A stretch of 64,000 nucleotides of DNA, taken from positions 8,122,001 to 8,186,000 of the forward strand of contig NZ_CP107976.1 of the NCBI RefSeq assembly GCF_036099295.1, read 5' to 3'. This stretch comes from Streptomyces sp. NBC_00358 (GTDB lineage: Bacteria; Actinomycetota; Actinomycetes; Streptomycetales; Streptomycetaceae). The translations under genes and the position numbers were made by a program. How positions within the stretch are numbered: position 1 is the stretch's first letter; every line of letters begins with the position of its first letter. Below are positions 17,708 through 26,031 of this stretch, one piece after another. The notes beneath the pieces are model-generated. The model was not told the DNA's origin, ran no database searches, and saw only the letters and a list, made by a program, of their open reading frames with translations.

Positions 17708-17800
17708 ACCATGCGGAAGAACGACGTCGGCTTACGTCCGTGGGCAACGTTCCGTAACCGCTGGCTGACCGGCAGTCCAGGCGTATGCGCGCGGCGGACG

Positions 17801-18883
17801 TCAGATGCTTCTGCGCTCATCCCTGCACAAAGTCAGCACGGTGGTGTCGTCCTGCTGCCGGTGGCCGGTGAACTCCTGGAGCTGCTCCCACAGGCGTCGT
17901 CCGAGGTCGTCGGCAGGGGTGCTGCGCAGCTGCGTCAAGTGCTCCCGCAGCGGGAAGAAGGTGCCGTCACGGGACCGGCCCTCGTCCAGGCCGTCGCTGA
18001 AGAGCACGAGCTGCTGGCCGTGGTCCAGAGGGAAGCGGGTGGTGGTGCGCGGGCCGCTGAGAGATCCGAGGCCGAGCGGGACATCGGCCGGGCCAGCGTC
18101 GACGCGCCGGACGCCTTCAGCGCCAACCAGGTACGGCAGAGGGTGGCCACAGTTGACCATGCTCATGTTCCGGTCAGGACCAAGGCTCAGGACCACGGCG
18201 GTGACGAAACGCTCGGACTCCCCTGTCTGGATGGCGTAGCTGTTCTGGAGCTCGACCGCCTGTTCCATGGCTTCGGCGACGTCGACCAAGGAAGCCTCTG
18301 TGTGGGCGGCCTCGCGGAAGGCGGTGACCACAGCGACCGCAGCCCCCAGGGCGCCGAGTCCCTTGCCTTGAACATCCGCGATCATCACGCGTACCCCGTG
18401 CGCGCTATCCACCATGTCGTAGACATCGCCGCCGGTCATGACGTCGTCGCCGAGAGCCTTGTGCACCCCTGCCAGGACCGTGTCGCCGACATGTATGGGC
18501 AGAGAACGCAGAAGGTGCCTCTGCATCGCGTCCGCCGCCTTCTGCAGACGGACCGCGGTTTCGACGTGGCGCAGTCTCCAGCCGCACAGGTACACAGAGA
18601 AGGCCCCGAACCCGATGGACAAGGCGGCCAGTGCCAGGGAGGCGGCCAGGCCTGCGGAGGGCTCAACGATGACGGTGCAGATCGTCACGAAAGCGGTCCA
18701 TAGCGAGATCCACATGGTCTGCCGCACCGTGCATACGCCCGCTGCCGCCGCCGGCAGGAAGACCAGGAATCCCGCGAACTCGGGCGCGTACCCCAGGGTC
18801 GGCCCGATGCACATCACCAGGACGGTCAGTAGCACTGTCCAGATCAAAGGCGCTCGGCCGCCCAGCGTTACGGAGTCGGCCAT
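17801..18883 (-). CDS. Membrane-bound SpoIIE-type protein phosphatase
   Basis: 360 aa. Four hydrophobic segments fill residues 10-105 (LIWTVLLTVLVMCIG, FAGFLVFLPAAAAGVC and two more). They are followed by a PP2C/SpoIIE phosphatase: GGDVYDMVD, VRVMIADVQGKGLGALG (metal-binding Asp and Gly), NCGHPLPYLV, LVLFSDGLDEGRS and HRQQDDTTVLTL. Such enzymes dephosphorylate anti-sigma-factor antagonists in Streptomyces. It reads in the same direction as the MMPL gene, 280 bp upstream of it, and has no PAS or GAF sensor. Confidence 0.92.
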   Translation of the reverse strand: MADSVTLGGRAPLIWTVLLTVLVMCIGPTLGYAPEFAGFLVFLPAAAAGVCTVRQTMWISLWTAFVTICTVIVEPSAGLAASLALAALSIGFGAFSVYLCGWRLRHVETAVRLQKAADAMQRHLLRSLPIHVGDTVLAGVHKALGDDVMTGGDVYDMVDSAHGVRVMIADVQGKGLGALGAAVAVVTAFREAAHTEASLVDVAEAMEQAVELQNSYAIQTGESERFVTAVVLSLGPDRNMSMVNCGHPLPYLVGAEGVRRVDAGPADVPLGLGSLSGPRTTTRFPLDHGQQLVLFSDGLDEGRSRDGTFFPLREHLTQLRSTPADDLGRRLWEQLQEFTGHRQQDDTTVLTLCRDERRSI

Positions 18884-19210
18884 GATCGGGTGTCTCCCTG
18901 CTGGTCGGACTTACGCTGCGGGTTCGAGAAGGGTGCCGACGGGCGTCCGCCGGCACTCCACTGGACCCATAGTGGTCACGAGGATGCTCTCCGTCGCGGT
19001 GACAGCCGGATCGGCGTGCTCACGTCCGTGAGACGCGGGCGCAGTACCGCAGCCTGCACGCCCTGCCGCGCCCCATTCATGGCTGAGCCCCTGGACGTGC
19101 CGCGTTCAAGAATGCCCCAGGCCAGTCTGCGCGGCGGTGGACCTGGCTACACCTTGTACACGGGAGGCGGCACCCGTGTACGGCAGGCTGTCGGGCCCCA
19201 TTCTGGTCAA
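18884..19210. other. Gap upstream of the phosphatase gene
   Basis: This probably carries the promoters of the divergent phosphatase gene and the interrupted ORF at 19211. No gene or clear palindrome was found. Confidence 0.4.
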
Positions 19211-19659
19211 ATGAGTCGTTCCTGCCGAGTCGGAGAGAGAGCCGCTGATGCGGCCTCCGCCGTCCTTCCTGCACCCACCACGTGGCTGGGCAAGTCTGTG
19301 GTGTGTCTGGTCCTGGCGGTCGGTTCTGCGCTCGGCATGGCCGGACATCTGTGCAGCGGGTCGCTCGGCACCGTAGTGGCCTGGGCCGGGGCAGCGCTTT
19401 CCGTGACGGCAGGCGCGCAGGTTTCCCGCCTGCCGAGGATCAAGGCGCTGACATCCAAGCGGACCGTCCTGTGGGGCACGCCGCAGGCCAACCTCGCTAT
19501 GGCAACCCTCAACGGGCTCTCTCCCCACGGTGTGCCGGCGACGGCCACCGCTACCCTGACCGCCTTCGGAGCCGCCCGCGGTCTGCTGGCTGATCGCACA
19601 CCCAGCAGAGCGGAACGACGCTTCCGGCAAGCCCTCACCCGTGCGAGGGGTGCGATTAG
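19211..19659 (+). pseudogene. Membrane-protein ORF interrupted by IS701-like element
   Basis: From ATG 19211 the frame reads MSRSCRVGERAADAAS, then the hydrophobic segments LGKSVVCLVLAVGSALGMAG and LGTVVAWAGAALSVTAGAQV, then RLPRIKALTSKRTVLWGTPQ. At 19659 the IS701-like element begins. Removing the element and one TTAG copy joins the frame to 21247-21316 and gives a stop 24 codons later. The ancestral product was thus a protein of about 170 aa with two membrane helices. Its function is unknown. Confidence 0.5.
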
Positions 19660-19799
19660 TACTCCAGCAGGATTTCGCTGTCTGACCTGGTCTTTCGCCG
19701 GGTGGCGGGAGTGTAGCGGGACTTCGGTCGTGCGGGGGCGGTCTCACGGAGACCGCCCCTCGATCGTGCGACAACGCCGCAGGTAGTGACAGCGGCGGG
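19660..19799. repeat. Left terminal inverted repeat of the IS701-like element (140 bp)
   Basis: It matches the complement of 21103-21242 with three mismatches. It contains a hairpin at 19735-19759 (GGGGCGGTCTC, loop ACG, GAGACCGCCCC), which probably blocks transcription entering from outside. Confidence 0.92.
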
Positions 19800-19865
19800 C
19801 GACTGCTTGGCGTCGGCGGCGCCAGTTCGACCAGCTCAGCGCGTGGTGTCGTCCGCGGTGTCCGC

Positions 19866-21134
19866 TCAGGTGCGGGGGTCGGGCACGACAAGCTGCCAGG
19901 AGTCGCCGAACCTCCGCCACTGTGAGCCCGACGGCCCCGGTTGTCTCACCTGTTCCGCCCCCTTTTCCCAGGGCTGGTATGCCGTGGCGGACAGGAAGGC
20001 GTGCGCCAGCATGGCCAAAGTGATGTGCCGATACCAGCCCACGTAGCGGCGGACTTCGTACTGGTCCAGGCCACATTCGTTCTTCGCGGCCTGGAAGCAC
20101 TCCTCGATCGCCCAGCGTGTGCCGGCGACCCGCACCAGCTCCTGGACGGTGACCTGAAGCGGTGCGTAGGCGAGGTAGTAGGCGATCTCGTCGGGCTTGC
20201 TGATGCTGCGCCGGGCCAGTGCCCATCGCATTCGATGGGGGACCTCGCCCTGATAGTCGAACTCGGCGACGGCCGGCAGCCGTACTGCTGCCCAGTGGTA
20301 GACGCGGGGCCCCTTCGCGCCGTTGCCGCATGAGATCTTCTCCCACGCCTCGTCCGGGGCCTGCGCGAACAGACCCTCGATCCGTGAACAGCCCACGCTG
20401 AACTGCGACTTGGGCACAGCCAGCACGTAGCCGACACCCGACTGTTCCAGCAGCCGACGGAATCGGTTGTCCTGACCGTAGGCGGAATCCGCGGTGACCC
20501 ACGCGATGGGCAGCGGTGAGGCGAGGGCCCGCAGCACCATATGCCGGGCCAGTTCGCCCTTGGTGGCGAACTCCCGCTCGTCGGGGACCCTTGCGGTGCG
20601 GCAGCGTTCCCGGTCCTCGGTCCACGACTTCGGGAGGTAGAGCTCACGGTCGACCAGAGCCCGGCCACGGGCCGAGGCGTAGGCGCCGAAGACGCCGATC
20701 TGACAGTTCTCGGTGCGGCCGGCGGTTCCGGAGTACTGGCGCTGGACCCCGGCGGAGGTACTGCCCTTCTTGATGAACCCGGTGTCGTCGATGATCAGCA
20801 CGCCGTCGTTCTCGCCGAGCTTGTCGGCGACGTATTCCTGCAGGTCGTCGCGAATGTCATCGGGCTCCCACTTCGCTCCGGCGAGGAGGTGCTGCAGGCC
20901 GTCGGGCGTGCGGTGGCCAGCCTGCTCGGCCAACTGCCAGCTGTTCTTGCGGGCCACCGGGGCGAGCAGCCCACGTACGTAGTCGCGCATGCGGCGACGA
21001 AGCTCGACTCGGCCGAAGCGGTGCCCGATAGTCAGGAAGAGATCGTCCAGTTCGAGGTCCCACTGCGCGGCGGCATACTCGGTGATCACCCTCGGAGGCT
21101 GCCCCGCCGCTGTCACTACCTGCAGCGTTGTCAC
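19866..21134 (-). CDS. IS701-family transposase
   Basis: 422 aa, uninterrupted. The DDE residues are placed as in IS701: Asp116 in GVLIIDDTGFIKKG, Asp216 in WVTADSAYG and Glu344 in TRWAIEECFQAAKNECGLDQ. The following YEVRRYVGWYRHITLAMLAHAFL is the typical C-terminal segment. The start codon and first ten or so codons lie inside the right terminal repeat (21103-21242), so the same sequence serves as IS end and coding region. Confidence 0.95.
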   Translation of the reverse strand: MTTLQVVTAAGQPPRVITEYAAAQWDLELDDLFLTIGHRFGRVELRRRMRDYVRGLLAPVARKNSWQLAEQAGHRTPDGLQHLLAGAKWEPDDIRDDLQEYVADKLGENDGVLIIDDTGFIKKGSTSAGVQRQYSGTAGRTENCQIGVFGAYASARGRALVDRELYLPKSWTEDRERCRTARVPDEREFATKGELARHMVLRALASPLPIAWVTADSAYGQDNRFRRLLEQSGVGYVLAVPKSQFSVGCSRIEGLFAQAPDEAWEKISCGNGAKGPRVYHWAAVRLPAVAEFDYQGEVPHRMRWALARRSISKPDEIAYYLAYAPLQVTVQELVRVAGTRWAIEECFQAAKNECGLDQYEVRRYVGWYRHITLAMLAHAFLSATAYQPWEKGAEQVRQPGPSGSQWRRFGDSWQLVVPDPRT

Positions 21135-21242
21135 ATGATCGAGGGGCGGTCTCCGTGAGACCGCCCCCGCACGACCGAAGTCCCGCTACACTCCCGCCAC
21201 CCGGCGAAAGACCAGGTCAGACAGCGAAATCCTGCTGGAGTA
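21103..21242. repeat. Right terminal inverted repeat of the IS701-like element (140 bp)
   Basis: It is the complement of 19660-19799 with three substitutions, all at the inner end. It carries the same internal hairpin, placed just before the transposase start. Confidence 0.92.
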
Positions 21243-21326
21243 TTAGGAGCTGTCCGGCCGATCATGCGATTGCGCTGAGTCGGGGGTCTGGGGCCTGGCC
21301 GAACGCTTCGTCGTAGGCTGCGGCTC

Positions 21327-21845
21327 ATGAGCCTGTGGGACGGCTTGTCGGACAGCGAACGACAGCAGTGGATCTTCGATCCGTTCGTAAGCGTGGGTCC
21401 ACTGCGGTTTGGAATGACTTCCGACGAGGCGTTCGCTGCACTCGGCGGCGTCCCTGCGGCCGCGCGCCGGCATTACCCTCGCTGGGACGTCGTGTGCCAC
21501 ACCTACTCCGAAGTGGGTCTGAAACTCTACTTCGCGGCTGAGGGTTTGCGTGGAGTCTCGATCGATGCGCGTCGGGGACCGCAAGTCCATGCGGACGAGA
21601 CGGCCTTGGTCGGCCAGGTTCCCTCCGAGCTGGAACAGTGGCTGTTCGATCGTGCGGAAAGCCGGGAACCGTTCACGGAACTCTTCTATCTGCCAGGCGC
21701 GGAGCCCGGATCGCTGACTCTTGGGGTGGCGCTCTGCGTGCAGCGAGCCGGCGATCTTTTGCTCACGCGCCCCGTCTTCTTGGCCGCCGATGTTATGGAT
21801 GACGTCTATCACCAGTTGCCGAGGGAAGCCTGGGCCATCTTCTGA
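21327..21845 (+). CDS. Hypothetical soluble protein
   Basis: 172 aa from ATG 21327. The frame looks genuine: MSLWDGLSDSERQQWIFDPF, then VGPLRFGMTSDEAFAALGG, VGLKLYFAAEGLRGVSIDAR, and a Leu-rich end. The PLRFGMT segment occurs in several small actinomycete proteins of unknown function. There is no signal peptide or membrane helix. It may be an immunity-like or standalone protein, but nothing here proves that. It lies 80 bp after the IS701-like element and before IS5 debris. Confidence 0.6.
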   Translation: MSLWDGLSDSERQQWIFDPFVSVGPLRFGMTSDEAFAALGGVPAAARRHYPRWDVVCHTYSEVGLKLYFAAEGLRGVSIDARRGPQVHADETALVGQVPSELEQWLFDRAESREPFTELFYLPGAEPGSLTLGVALCVQRAGDLLLTRPVFLAADVMDDVYHQLPREAWAIF

Positions 21846-21884
21846 TCCTGGACGGCTGGGCACGAACACCCGTCCGCCCGGCGA

Positions 21885-21967
21885 TCAGGCACGGAGCCAG
21901 ATGATCAGGCTTGCGGCAGTGACGGTACCGAGGAACACGTAGCCGCGTTTGTCATAGCGGGTAGGTG
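21885..21967 (-). pseudogene. C-terminal fragment of an IS5-type transposase
   Basis: The minus strand reads RYDKRGYVFLGTVTAASLII followed by WLRA and a stop. This is the usual C-terminus of a Streptomyces IS5-family transposase. Everything before it is gone. The 170 bp between it and the next IS (to 22139) has no clear coding content. Confidence 0.75.
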
Positions 21968-22139
21968 CGCCACGAGGCGCCATGGAATCGAGTGAAGTGA
22001 GAGACCTTCACCACCGGGTTGTCGTAGCAATCCGGTTGAAGCTGGGGGCAGTTCGGTTCGGGGGATGCCGAGCCGAGCGGTAAGCAACCCCGACAACGCC
22101 GGGACGGGTTGGTACTGCCAGACGATCCGGGTCCGGCTA

Positions 22140-23079
22140 GAGGGCGTCTGAAAAGCTTGTCAGCGGGCTGGTCTTGCGAGGCGGCGCACGAGGAGCATGG
22201 CCATGGAGAGGTAGATGGCGTTCTCCGAGCAGACACGCAGGTATTCGTAGTCCTTTGACAGGCGGCGGCACCGTCCCAGCCAGGCGAATGTCCGCTCTAC
22301 TACCCAACGCCGCGGCACCACCGCGAAGGTGGGCAATGCCGGAGGCGGCTCTTGCACCCGAGCCCAGGTTGAGCGGAACCCGCCATCGCGGCGCTGCACC
22401 ACCTCCACGGTGATGCCGGTGGCTTCCCGGGCCCAGGTGCGGAACTCGGCGCCGCGGTAGCCCTGGTCCGCCCACACGTGCCGCAGACGCGGAAAGGCAT
22501 CGGCAGCCCGGGAGAACAGGACCGCGGCGCCATCGCGGTCGCCGATGCTGGCCGGGCTCACGCAGGTGACCAGGACAGTGCCCCGAGTGTCAACGAGCAA
22601 GTGGCGCTTGACGCCGCTGACCTTCTTGCCGCCGTCGTACCCGTGCAGGCCACCGCGTTCACTGGCCCGCACGCTCTGGCTGTCCACGATGGCGGCGCTG
22701 GGAGTGGGATCACGGCCGAGCTGCACCCGCTCGCGTTCGCGCAGCGACGTCAACATCCGCTCCCACACGCCTTCTTGCTGCCATCGCCGCCAGTAGTGGT
22801 AGACGGTCTGCCACGCTGGCAGGTCATGCGGCAGCAGTCTCCAGGCGCAGCCGGCCCGCAGCCAGTACGCCAGCGCGTTGAGGATCTCCCGCCGCGTGTG
22901 TTTCGCCGGCCGGCCACCGGGCCTGACCGCCGGAACCAGCGGACGCAGGATCTCCCACTCCGGATCAGAAAGATCCGTCGAGTAACGGGTACGCAGCCCG
23001 CACACTCTAGCCCCCGAAAGTGCGACGCCACCCCGCTACCAGGCAACTTGCCCCGCTGACAGGCTTTTCAGACGCCCTC
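22140..23079 (-). mobile_element. IS5-family insertion sequence, intact
   Basis: The element is 940 bp. The ends, GAGGGCGTCTGAAAAGC at 22140 and its complement at 23079, form a 28-bp inverted repeat with one mismatch. TA lies on both sides (22138-22139 and 23080-23081). It is a different IS5 subtype from the broken copy at 11211. Insertion was at the stop codon of the fic gene, which remains TAG. Confidence 0.92.
22160..23005 (-). CDS. IS5-family transposase
   Basis: 281 aa, intact. The N-terminal domain is typical (DLSDPEWEILRPLVP; GRPAKHTRREILNALAYWLR). The DDE residues are Asp108 in AIVDSQSVRASE, Asp180 in HVWADQGYRG and Glu237 in RRWVVERTFAWLGRCRRLSK. It ends close to the left repeat. 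Confidence 0.95.
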   Translation of the reverse strand: MCGLRTRYSTDLSDPEWEILRPLVPAVRPGGRPAKHTRREILNALAYWLRAGCAWRLLPHDLPAWQTVYHYWRRWQQEGVWERMLTSLRERERVQLGRDPTPSAAIVDSQSVRASERGGLHGYDGGKKVSGVKRHLLVDTRGTVLVTCVSPASIGDRDGAAVLFSRAADAFPRLRHVWADQGYRGAEFRTWAREATGITVEVVQRRDGGFRSTWARVQEPPPALPTFAVVPRRWVVERTFAWLGRCRRLSKDYEYLRVCSENAIYLSMAMLLVRRLARPAR

Positions 23080-24221
23080 TATGCGGTGGCGTAGGGGTTG
23101 ATGATGCGGTGCGGTCGGCGTGAGGTCGCCATGACGTTCTGCGGGAAGCGGGGGCCGGCGACGTAGTGGCGGCCCTTCGTCTGCCCGATCGCGGTGAGGA
23201 CGTCGGCCTTCGTGAGGGCCTGCAGGTCCCGGGTTGCCTGCTGGGTGTTGATCGCTTCCTGCCGCTCGTAGCGCGAGCGGCGTACCCGGCCCACCATCGC
23301 GACCTCGTGGAGGGCGGTCACTTGCCGCTCGCTGATCCCGTTGGTGTCGGCGTACTCCATCAGCTCGATCCAGACCTGGTTCGAGCGGTCGACCCGGTGC
23401 TGCACCCGCTGCGCCTGTTCGTGGTAGGCGCGCAGGTTGAACTTGATCCAGGGCAGGGTGTCGCGTTCGGGCGAGTACACAGGGCCACCGACCTCGCGGA
23501 GCACCTTGTAGTACTCCCAGGTGTTGCCGGGCATCCCGAGCCATTCCTCGATCGAGGAGAACTCAGGTGCGAGAACGCCGCCGCGGGCAATCAGCAGGTT
23601 CTGCAGGGAACGGGACATACGGCCGTTCCCGTCGGACCACGGATGGATCTTCACCAGGTTCAGGTGCGCCATCGCCGCCCGGATCAGGACGTGCGCTTCG
23701 GTGTCGCCGTCATTAAGCCAGTCCACCAGCTCGGCCATCAGGCCGGGCACGAGATCCTGGTCGGGTCCGTCGTAGTCGGTGGCGAGCTCGTCACCGGGCG
23801 CGGTGATCCGGATCGGGGTCTTACGCCATTGCCCGGCGGTGCGCAGCGGGTGGTGGTGGCCCTGGAGCATCCAGTGCAACGCGTTGAGGAGTTCCTTGCT
23901 GTACCGGAAGTCGGCGACGTCGTGGAGGGACTGGATGTACGTCATCGCCTGCTGGTAGGCAAGGGTCTCCGCCTTGTTCTCCTCGCTGGCGTCGACCTCA
24001 CGCTCCCCGTCCATCAGGTCGGCGACGTCCTTCGCGTCAACCTGATAGCCCTCGATCGTGTTCGACGCCGCGATCGCGCTCGCGGTCAACGCCTTACGCA
24101 GATCCTGAGCCCACTTCATCGGCGCCTGCTGCACCGCGTCACGCAGGCGCTCGCGCAGGCCGTCCACCTCGTGCAGAACCTTGAGGTCCGCGGCGTCGAG
24201 CGCGGGAGTCTTATACAGCAT
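23079..24221 (-). CDS. Class II Fic-domain AMP transferase
   Basis: 380 aa. The Fic active site is HPWSDGNGRMSR (193-204), matching HxFxDGNGRxxR with Trp for Phe. The N-terminal inhibitory motif S53NTIEG58 fits (S/T)xxxE(G/N) and marks a class II, self-inhibited enzyme. After the core a winged helix is likely (QVTALHEVAMVGRVRRSRYE; ATRDLQALTKADVL). Such proteins transfer AMP to target proteins. The stop codon TAG straddles the junction with the IS5 element. A palindrome just upstream of the ATG may be an autoregulatory site. Confidence 0.93.
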   Translation of the reverse strand: MLYKTPALDAADLKVLHEVDGLRERLRDAVQQAPMKWAQDLRKALTASAIAASNTIEGYQVDAKDVADLMDGEREVDASEENKAETLAYQQAMTYIQSLHDVADFRYSKELLNALHWMLQGHHHPLRTAGQWRKTPIRITAPGDELATDYDGPDQDLVPGLMAELVDWLNDGDTEAHVLIRAAMAHLNLVKIHPWSDGNGRMSRSLQNLLIARGGVLAPEFSSIEEWLGMPGNTWEYYKVLREVGGPVYSPERDTLPWIKFNLRAYHEQAQRVQHRVDRSNQVWIELMEYADTNGISERQVTALHEVAMVGRVRRSRYERQEAINTQQATRDLQALTKADVLTAIGQTKGRHYVAGPRFPQNVMATSRRPHRIINPYATA

Positions 24222-24226
24222 GACTC

Positions 24227-24249
24227 AATGATACCAGCCACCTATCATT
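24227..24249 (-). promoter_or_regulatory. Palindrome at the fic promoter
   Basis: AATGATA (24227-24233) and TATCATT (24243-24249) are perfect 7-bp arms around 9 bp. On the fic strand the arm next to the gene reads TATCATT and lies 6 bp before the ATG, so it may double as a -10 box of a nearly leaderless transcript. It is AT-rich in a GC-rich setting. Confidence 0.5.
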
Positions 24250-24312
24250 CCGGTAGGAGTCGAGAGCGCTGACCACGCCAACCTGCAGAGACGCAGGCAG
24301 GTTCGTCTGCCG

Positions 24313-24525
24313 TACAAGCCACCGATCACCGCTACCGCGTTGCGGGCGGTGACTCAGAAGTTCGGCATCGGCTCCGCCGAGACGCTGCGCAACTGGTTCA
24401 GGCGGGACGAGATCGATTCCGGGCAGCGTCCGGGGACGACCACGGAAGAGTCCGCGGCGATGAAGACGCTGAAGAAGGAGACCGCCGAGCTGAAGCGGGC
24501 CAACGAGATCCTGAGGGCTGCGGCC
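24313..24525 (+). pseudogene. IS3-family OrfA fragment
   Basis: The frame reads LRAVTQKFGIGSAETLRNWF, then RPGTTTEESAAMKTLKKETA and ELKRANEILRAAA. This is the helix-turn-helix and leucine-zipper end of an IS3 OrfA protein. The N-terminus is missing. The C-terminus and all of OrfB are lost where the IS30 element begins at 24526. Confidence 0.82.
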
Positions 24526-25717
24526 TTAGATTCAACCGGTCAAGGCAACGCTCTCGGCTGGTGTGCGGAATCCCAGGCGCTTGCGCGGACAGATATTGAG
24601 CTTCGCCGCGATGGCGTCAAGATCGTCCTGGCTGAACGTCGACAGGTTCGTGCCTTTGGGCAGGTACTGCCGGAGCAGCTTGTTGGTGTTCTCGTTGGTG
24701 CCACGTTGCCAGGGGCTGCGAAGAACCCGTCGACACCGGTGTCGGCGGTGAGCCGTTTGTGAGCTGCCAGTTCCATGCCGCGATCCCAGGTCAGCGTGCT
24801 GCGTAGTCGGGGATCCATGCGTTCGTAGGTCTCGGTCAGAGCGGGAACGACCACGATGGTGTGGCGGCTGGCGAGTTTCACGACCGTGAGGAACCGCGAC
24901 TTCCGGTCGACCAGCGTGGCGATCTGGCTGTTGTTCGAGCCGATCACCAGATCGCCTTCCAGGTGCCCGGACTTGCTGCGGTCCTCCGCCGCCTGGGGCC
25001 GCTCCTCGATCGGTCGGGCATCGGTGATCTGTGAGCGCTACTGCCCTTTCACTGTGTGGTGCTTGTTCTTCCGGATCGGGCGGCCGGTTCGCAGGCGCTT
25101 GCACAGCTCGCGGGGGATCACCTTCCATCGGGTGGCGTAGACCGATCGGTAGATCGTCTCGTGGCTGATCTCCATCGCCGGGTCGTCACCGTGATGCAGA
25201 CGCAGGTGGCCGACGATCTGTTCCGGCGACCACTCCTCCTTCGGAGGGGTCAGCACCGTCTGCCTCAGTGCGGGCCTGCGGGCGAGCAGGCACTGCTTCG
25301 GGTGCTGGGCGCGGTCAAGTGCCCGTTCCTGCGCGGCGATCGCCCGGTAGACATCGCGTCCGCCGTTGTTGCTGACTTCACGGCTGATCGTCGACACCGC
25401 ACGCCCCAGGAGGCCGGCGATGGCCCGGTAGGACTCTCCGGCACACAGCCCGCGCGAGATCTCCTCCCGCTCGCCCACGGTCAAGCTTCCGACGCGCGCT
25501 TTGCGGGGTCCGGGAGCGATCCCTCCGTGATGCTTGAGGACAGTGAACACCGAGCCGGGCGGCTTACCGATCTGCCTCGAGATGACGCTGGTCGACTCCC
25601 CGGCTCTCCACCGCCGCCACAAATCGGCCTTCATCTCGTCCGGCATGCCCGGCCGACCCATTCTCGCCACGTAAACCGTCCTCAACCAGAACTGTGGCTC
25701 TGACCGGTTGAATCTAA
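24526..25717 (-). mobile_element. IS30-family insertion sequence, decayed
   Basis: TTAGATTCAACCGGTCA at 24526-24542 and its exact complement at 25701-25717 bound a 1,192-bp element. The left flank is IS3 OrfA. The right flank is a different gene remnant, so the two flanks do not rejoin; a deletion or rearrangement has followed insertion. The transposase gene is broken. Confidence 0.85.
24532..25661 (-). pseudogene. IS30-family transposase, with stop codon and frameshift
   Basis: It starts at ATG 25661 (MGRPGMPDEMKADLWRRW). The N-terminal helix-turn-helix is SYRAIAGLLGRAVSTISREV, and the segment [16 protein letters not shown] is typical. A TAG stop interrupts it near 25036 after HHTVKGQ. Downstream, [14 protein letters not shown] and [14 protein letters not shown] continue the catalytic domain. 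Near 24730 the frame shifts into [20 protein letters not shown], with the final Glu, and ends at 24532. Confidence 0.88.
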
Positions 25718-25821
25718 GTCTCCAGGGCTTTGAATCAGTCCTGAGGCTACCCACGGCCTTCCAGACCTACCTCGACTCCCGCAACCTCAGCTGGGAATGC
25801 TGGTGGCGACAAGGCAAGTAA
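25718..25821 (+). pseudogene. C-terminal remnant of an unknown gene
   Basis: Directly after the IS30 end the plus strand reads SLQGFESVLRLPTAFQTYLD, then SRNLSWECWWRQGK and a TAA stop. The Trp-rich tail looks like real coding sequence cut off by the IS. The family is not recognised. Confidence 0.35.
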
Positions 25822-25872
25822 GCCGACGGTTGAAGATTCCCGACAGAGTCGCTCAGTGAGGTAACGGTCACG

Positions 25873-26031
25873 ATGGAGGAGCGGATTGTGGTGTACCTCC
25901 AGCGGGTGTGGGAGAAGGAAGTAGTGGGCGCGGGCCTGTGGACTCCTTCTTTTCCCGCGCCGCTCTCAGATGACCTTGCGAAAGCGGCTCCGCCGCTGTT
26001 CAGCGGCCTTGAAGTCTTGGAGTACGAATGA
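25873..26031 (+). CDS. Small ORF coupled to the AAA-Nudix gene
   Basis: 52 aa: MEERIVVYLQRVWEKEVVGA, then a Pro-rich segment and a Leu-rich end. Its TGA overlaps the ATG of the next gene (ATGA at 26028-26031), which suggests translational coupling. No ribosome site of full strength precedes it. It could be a real small partner or only a chance frame next to the island edge. Confidence 0.4.
   Translation: MEERIVVYLQRVWEKEVVGAGLWTPSFPAPLSDDLAKAAPPLFSGLEVLEYE

Larger units (their letters stand above)
19660..21242 (-). mobile_element. IS701-family insertion sequence, apparently intact
   Basis: The element is 1,583 bp, with terminal inverted repeats of 140 bp and a 4-bp TTAG duplication on each side (19656-19659 and 21243-21246). 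TTAG fits the YTAR target pattern of IS701. The single transposase gene is complete. It is inserted in a small membrane-protein ORF. The near-perfect ends and intact gene suggest a recent insertion. Confidence 0.93.

Noticed and set aside
5928-26027. Integrative conjugative element
   Set aside because: No integrase, excisionase, FtsK-like transfer gene or tRNA attachment site was found, so only an IS-rich island can be claimed.
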